NCBI GenBank assembly: GCA_943325195.2
Contig: CALPON020000010.1
Location: 1 to 39,230 of the forward strand
Origin: Sphingobacterium thalpophilum
GTDB taxonomy: Bacteria; Bacteroidota; Bacteroidia; B-17B0; Aurantibacillaceae
Direction of reading: 5' to 3'
Length of the DNA: 39,230 bases
Shown here: positions 35,435 through 39,230 of the stretch, in pieces
How the letters are laid out: each line of letters begins with the position of its first letter
Position numbering within the stretch: the first letter of the stretch is position 1
Translations under genes and position numbers: made by a program
The notes under the pieces: generated by a model
The model's input: only the letters and a program-made list of their open reading frames with translations
The model's database searches: none
Told to the model about the DNA's origin: nothing

Positions 35435-36891
35435 TACGACAAATATAAATAACACAACACACTGATAAGTATAATTCCCAGTAAATCAAGCACGATGCCC
35501 ACTTTCAGCATGTCCCTGACTTCAATTTCACGGGTACCAAATACAATGGTATTAGCCGCAGTAGCCACCGGCAACATAAAACCCAATGATGCCGCAAAAG
35601 TGGCTGGCATCATCAGCAAAAGGGCAGGTAATTCCAAATCTTTCTGCAGGGCAAGCATAACGGGCAGTGCCAGCTGTATACTAGCAATATTGGATGCAAA
35701 CTCACTAATCAGTGTTACAATAAAACAGATACCAAGAATAATCAACAAGGGATGCACCCCCTTGAGCACCACTAGCGAATCTGCGAGCCAATTACTGAGG
35801 CCCGACTTTTCAAAACCGTAGGCCAGAGCAAATCCGGAACCGAACATCAGAATAATATCATACCGCAGTTTTTTCGCATCCTCCCAGACAAGCAGTGCTT
35901 CTCCACTATTTTTTCTGGAGGGCAGCAGAAAGAGCGCCAGAGCTGCAACCAGAGCGACTACGGAATCGTCTACAAATGCCGGGACTTTCAAAAAATGATT
36001 CCAGCCGCGGAACTGAAACGAACCGGCCTGAATATCGGCGCGACTCAGCCATAAGAGTACACAACTGATAAACACGGTGCAGACCATTTTTTCTTCCCTG
36101 CTGAAGGGACCCAGTTCTGAGTAAGCGCTTTTGAAGTAAGATTGCTCAATACCCAGTTTGACTTTTCCCCGAATAAAATAAAGATAGAGAACCGCGTAGA
36201 CTATTAACAAGAAAGAAAAGGAAATAGGGAATCCGATTTTACACCAAGTCAAAAAATTTAATTCAGTATCGCCCGGGAAAGCCTGTTTATAAGCTTTAAA
36301 AAAATACATGTTGGGTGGCGTCCCAACTGGTGTCGCTAAGCCCCCCACAGTGGCGGCAAAGGCCAGTCCCAGCAATAAAGCGGCGGAAAACTTTTTCTGA
36401 TGTTCCCCGATGTGCTGCTTTGTCGCTTGAATCAATGCAAATACAGCACTGAAGAGCATCATAGTGGTAGCGGTATTACTAATCCAATTGCTGATCAGAT
36501 AGGTACTAATCATGACACCAAAAAGAATGGTAGCGGGATTCACACCCACAACGGACAAAATCTTTAATGCAATGCGCTTGTGAAAATTCCACTTTTCAAT
36601 CGCAAAGGCCAGCATAAAGCCCCCGATAAACAGAAAAATAATACTGTCGCTGTACTGCTGCGCCACCGATTTTACATCGGCAATCCCCACTAGCGGCAAC
36701 ACAAGTACCGGCACTAAAGCGGTTACAGCCAGACCCACGGCTTCTGTGAACCACCAAACACACATCCAGATGGCGACCCCTGCCATTAGGGTTACCTGGG
36801 GACGAGAAACATCTAGTTCCGTAAAATTCCAGACCAGCACCGCCAGCGCGGGTCCAAGGAGCTGAAAAAAATGATGGAGACGAAACTTCAT
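35434..36891 (-). CDS. DASS-family (SLC13) anion/dicarboxylate transporter
   Basis: Polytopic inner-membrane protein of 485 residues with about 11-12 hydrophobic segments. The start at 36891 ([13 protein letters not shown]) is the first ATG; the frame is open 12 codons upstream to a TTG. The family's first SNT motif is [11 protein letters not shown] (SNT 138-140), followed by [15 protein letters not shown]. The second repeat has EFASNIAS, that is SNI (400-402) where the best-studied members have SNT. The family carries sodium and C4-dicarboxylates, citrate or sulfate; the substrate is not predictable here. Confidence 0.9.
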   Translation of the reverse strand: MKFRLHHFFQLLGPALAVLVWNFTELDVSRPQVTLMAGVAIWMCVWWFTEAVGLAVTALVPVLVLPLVGIADVKSVAQQYSDSIIFLFIGGFMLAFAIEKWNFHKRIALKILSVVGVNPATILFGVMISTYLISNWISNTATTMMLFSAVFALIQATKQHIGEHQKKFSAALLLGLAFAATVGGLATPVGTPPNMYFFKAYKQAFPGDTELNFLTWCKIGFPISFSFLLIVYAVLYLYFIRGKVKLGIEQSYFKSAYSELGPFSREEKMVCTVFISCVLLWLSRADIQAGSFQFRGWNHFLKVPAFVDDSVVALVAALALFLLPSRKNSGEALLVWEDAKKLRYDIILMFGSGFALAYGFEKSGLSNWLADSLVVLKGVHPLLIILGICFIVTLISEFASNIASIQLALPVMLALQKDLELPALLLMMPATFAASLGFMLPVATAANTIVFGTREIEVRDMLKVGIVLDLLGIILISVLCYLYLS

Positions 36892-36926
36892 ATTGTCAGA
36901 TGATGAAGATAAAGAAAAAAGAGCCA

Positions 36927-36938
36927 ACCAGGGCTGGT
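36927..36938. promoter_or_regulatory. Small dyad in the divergent DASS/yihY intergenic region
   Basis: ACCAG, 2 bases, CTGGT: a perfect 12-base dyad between the divergent starts (36891 and 36983). It could be an operator half-site pair, but it is short and may be chance. Confidence 0.25.
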
Positions 36939-36969
36939 ATTAAATTAAGAGCGCATCAGCAAATTTTCC

Positions 36970-36977
36970 TATTTTTG
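36970..36977 (+). promoter_or_regulatory. -7 element of the yihY operon
   Basis: TATTTTTG matches the consensus and ends 5 bases before the ATG at 36983, so the transcript would be nearly or fully leaderless. The stretch AAATTTTCCTATTTTTG differs at one base from the same stretch at the mraZ promoter. No clear -33 element. Confidence 0.5.
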
Positions 36978-36982
36978 TTTTA

Positions 36983-38308
36983 ATGTCAAGATTTATTGCC
37001 AGCACCCGCCGTTCGATTGAATTTGTCACCGACAAACTCTGGAAAGTCCGCATCAACAAAGTTGATAAACGCCAGGGTATCTTGCTGCGGCAACTCCGGA
37101 TTTTTTCTCTTGCTTTCAAGGGTTTTCGCAATGATAATTGCCTCACCTCTGCCACTGCCCTGACCTATTATAGCCTCTTCTCCATTGTACCCATACTGGC
37201 ACTCGTCTTTGCTATAGCCAAAGGATTCGGCATGGAAAAAGACCTCCAATCCGAAATCCTCAAGAGCAACCGCCAATACGCCGAAATCCTTCAAAATGCT
37301 TTTGTCTACGCCAACAACATGTTGGAAAAAACAAGGGGCGAATTAATTGCAGGCGTCGGGATTGTGGTGTTATTGTGGACCGTGATGAAACTACTCATTA
37401 ATATTGAAGACAGCTTTAATACTATTTGGAAAGTGCAACGCGGCCGCAGTTGGGTGCGCAAAATAACCGACTACCTGACTATTATTTTACTCGGGCCGCT
37501 CTTGCTCATTCTCTCCGGTGGTATCAATGTGTTTGTGCAGACAGAAGTAGACAGTATCGCCTTGCTCGGATTTGCAGAGCCATTGCTGATAAAGATGCTG
37601 GCCGTTCTGATCATCACGCTTCTTTTTATGTTCCTTTATATGGCTTTACCAAATACAAAAGTCAATTATAAAAAAGCGTTCATCGCGGCGTTTATTGCTG
37701 CTGTTTTATTTCAAATCCTCAGCTGGTCCTATGTCAATTTCCAGATTGGAGCTTCCCGCATCAATGCTATCTATGGCGGTTTTGCCGCCTTACCACTTTT
37801 CCTCGTCTGGGTGCAGTATAGCTGGTATGTCGTTTTATTCGGGGCAGAACTCGCCTTTTCGTATGAGAATGTCGACCATTACGAACTGGAAGAAGATATC
37901 CAGAATCTCTCCATCCGCTACAAAAAAGGAATTGCACTGATGATCGCCAATCTGGTCGCCCGTCGCTTCTACAATCGTGAAAAAGCACTCACCGCTTTTC
38001 AAATTTCGGAACAACTAGACCTACCCATCCGTCTGACAAAAATGCTGATCAACGAATTTGTCAGCACCCGCGTCCTGACCGAATTCAAATCGGAAAGCGG
38101 AAATGAAATTGTCTATCAGCCAGGTGTCACAGAAAGTAAATTCACCGTGAAATTTGTCCTCGACGCCATGGAATGTAAAGGCATTAATCACCTACCTATC
38201 ACCGATACCTTGGAACTGAAACAAGTGAACGCACTCATGTTACAAATAGAGGCAAATCTGGAAGAAAACGTGGGACACCTCAACATTAAAGACCTCGTCA
38301 AACTTTGA
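36983..38308 (+). CDS. YihY/BrkB family membrane protein
   Basis: A 441-residue inner-membrane protein (once misnamed ribonuclease BN). About six membrane segments lie between residues 55 and 290. Family motifs: TSATALTYYSLFSIVPILAL, LLINIEDSFNTIWKVQRGRSW, MALPNTKVNYKKAFI and FAALPLFLVWVQYSWYVVLFGAELAF. The C-terminal 130 residues are soluble and include a winged-helix-like part (FQISEQLDLPIRLTKMLINEFV), found in the longer members. The molecular function of the family is unknown. Its stop overlaps the next start (TTGA). Confidence 0.92.
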   Translation: MSRFIASTRRSIEFVTDKLWKVRINKVDKRQGILLRQLRIFSLAFKGFRNDNCLTSATALTYYSLFSIVPILALVFAIAKGFGMEKDLQSEILKSNRQYAEILQNAFVYANNMLEKTRGELIAGVGIVVLLWTVMKLLINIEDSFNTIWKVQRGRSWVRKITDYLTIILLGPLLLILSGGINVFVQTEVDSIALLGFAEPLLIKMLAVLIITLLFMFLYMALPNTKVNYKKAFIAAFIAAVLFQILSWSYVNFQIGASRINAIYGGFAALPLFLVWVQYSWYVVLFGAELAFSYENVDHYELEEDIQNLSIRYKKGIALMIANLVARRFYNREKALTAFQISEQLDLPIRLTKMLINEFVSTRVLTEFKSESGNEIVYQPGVTESKFTVKFVLDAMECKGINHLPITDTLELKQVNALMLQIEANLEENVGHLNIKDLVKL

Positions 38309-38853
38309 AACGGATTACAGGGATACTTCTTCTAGTTTTTCTCGCCACAGCTTTACTGAAAGGACAGGCGCAGAAAGATTCTGTGCAACAAGCCGCCATT
38401 CAAAAACGTAGGATTTATTCCGATCCCCGCAAGGCCAGCATCATGAGTGCGGTGGTACCCGGTCTGGGACAAGCCTACAACCGTAGATATTGGAAAATAC
38501 CGGTCATTTATGCGGGACTCGCGGGATTTAGTTATTACTTCTACATCAATAACGGTCCCTACAACGATTATCGTCGCGCCCTGAGGGAATCAGACACGGG
38601 TCCCGGCTATGCCACCGTGGCGGGTGTAACTTACAGTACAGAAAATTTACAAATATTAAAAAACGATTATAAACGTCAGCGTGATCTCGGGGCAATTGGC
38701 ATCATGGCCATTTATCTGTTGAACATCATCGACGCAAATGTGGATGCACACCTGCGCACATTCGATGTTTCAGATGATCTGAGCTTAAACATTCATCCCT
38801 GGCTGAATGGAAACAAAAGTATTGGTCTCAGTCTGCATTTAACTTTAAAGTAA
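38305..38853 (+). CDS. DUF5683-like membrane protein upstream of dapB
   Basis: A 182-residue protein with a signal peptide (MKRITGILLLVFLATALLKG, cut probably after GQAQ) and one or two further hydrophobic segments. Its core, ASIMSAVVPGLGQAYNRRYWKIPVIYAG, is the pattern of the DUF5683 family of Bacteroidota. Function unknown. It starts with TTG overlapping the yihY stop (TTGA) and ends 2 bases before dapB. The same gene directly before dapB is, I believe, common in the phylum. Confidence 0.8.
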   Translation: MKRITGILLLVFLATALLKGQAQKDSVQQAAIQKRRIYSDPRKASIMSAVVPGLGQAYNRRYWKIPVIYAGLAGFSYYFYINNGPYNDYRRALRESDTGPGYATVAGVTYSTENLQILKNDYKRQRDLGAIGIMAIYLLNIIDANVDAHLRTFDVSDDLSLNIHPWLNGNKSIGLSLHLTLK

Positions 38854-38855
38854 TT

Positions 38856-39230
38856 ATGAAAATAGCGCTGGTCGGGTACGGAAAAATGGGAAAAGAAATT
38901 GAAGCCATCGCCCTTCATCGTCACCATGAAATTGTCCTCCGCATTAATTCAAAGAACAGCGCTGAACTAGACCCTAAACTTCTTAAACAGGCAGATGTGG
39001 CCATAGAGTTCAGCACCCCGCATACGGTAAGGGCGCATATTGAAAAATGCTTTTCGGCTGGTCTTCCTGTCGTCGTGGGGACCACCGGCTGGTATGAAGA
39101 CTTCAAAAAAATCACTGAGCTCTGCGAAGAAAAGAATGGCAGTCTTTTTCATGCTACAAATTTTAGTGTGGGTGTCAATTTATTTTTTAAAGTCAATTCT
39201 TACCTCGCCCAGTTAATGGACCGTTATGCC
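38856..39230 (+). CDS. dapB: 4-hydroxy-tetrahydrodipicolinate reductase (3' end outside window)
   Basis: The first 125 residues of DapB, which reduces HTPA with NAD(P)H in the lysine and meso-DAP pathway. The N-terminal nucleotide loop is MKIALVGYGKMGKEIE; then IEFSTPHTV and VVVGTTGWYE, typical of the family, and FHATNFSVGVNLFF at the edge of the window. The visible INSKNSAEL stretch is short, as in the compact Bacteroidota type. Its product feeds MurE, whose DNPR motif selects meso-DAP. It is the third gene of the yihY operon. Confidence 0.95.
   Translation, partial: MKIALVGYGKMGKEIEAIALHRHHEIVLRINSKNSAELDPKLLKQADVAIEFSTPHTVRAHIEKCFSAGLPVVVGTTGWYEDFKKITELCEEKNGSLFHATNFSVGVNLFFKVNSYLAQLMDRYA

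Noticed and set aside
1-39230. CRISPR arrays, insertion sequences, phage or defence genes
   Set aside because: I looked for regular repeats with spacers, transposase or integrase motifs and nuclease/toxin pairs on both strands and found none.

Overview
The window is chromosomal core sequence from a member of the Bacteroidota; I cannot place it below phylum. Evidence: two secreted proteins with type IX secretion (T9SS) sorting domains, a TonB of the Bacteroidota type, a type III glutamine synthetase, an FtsZ ending in the phylum's NSFLHDNVD-type tail, and several promoters with the Bacteroidota -33/-7 pattern (TTG or TTTG, about 19-22 nt, TAnnTTTG). The cell envelope is Gram-negative (kdsB, LolD-like ABC protein, TonB). 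The peptidoglycan is probably of the meso-DAP type (MurE has DNPR; dapB is present).

Layout. 1-855: 3' part of a glycosyltransferase gene. 856-1312: non-coding. 1313-4075 (+): leuS. 4329-4362: strong terminator for the minus strand. 4383-19935 (-): a complete division and cell-wall (dcw) cluster in transcription order mraZ, rsmH, ftsL, ftsI (one PASTA domain), murE, mraY, murD, ftsW, murG, murC, ftsQ, ftsA, ftsZ. Most junctions are overlaps or gaps of a few bases, so it is probably one long operon from the mraZ promoter to the terminator after ftsZ. MraZ-box-like repeats sit on that promoter. ddl and murB are not in the cluster.

20340-22345 (-): a second operon with an OlsB/GlsB-like acyltransferase, engB, a 112-aa conserved-looking protein and a possible 32-aa cysteine-containing peptide, closed by a terminator. 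22488-24029 (+): a small T9SS type B protein and a TonB-family protein. 24033-27598 (-): a YqeY-like protein, a T9SS type A protein, queA and kdsB. 27651-28508 (+): a DUF1571-like protein with a LysM-like segment. 28535-30111 (-): an M42-like peptidase and a YigZ/IMPACT protein. 30112-30596: non-coding or decayed. 30597-32786 (-): glutamine synthetase III. 32984-33604 (+): PAP2 phosphatase. 33572-36891 (-): BioF-like enzyme, LolD-like ATPase and a DASS transporter. 36983-39230 (+): YihY/BrkB, a DUF5683-like protein and the start of dapB.

Most of the window is ordinary core genome. I found no CRISPR array, rRNA, tRNA, intact mobile element or defence system. The points most worth a second look are the small peptide after the engB operon, the MraZ-type repeats on the dcw promoter, a shared extended -7 promoter element lying very close to start codons, and a possible decayed gene between yigZ and glnA.
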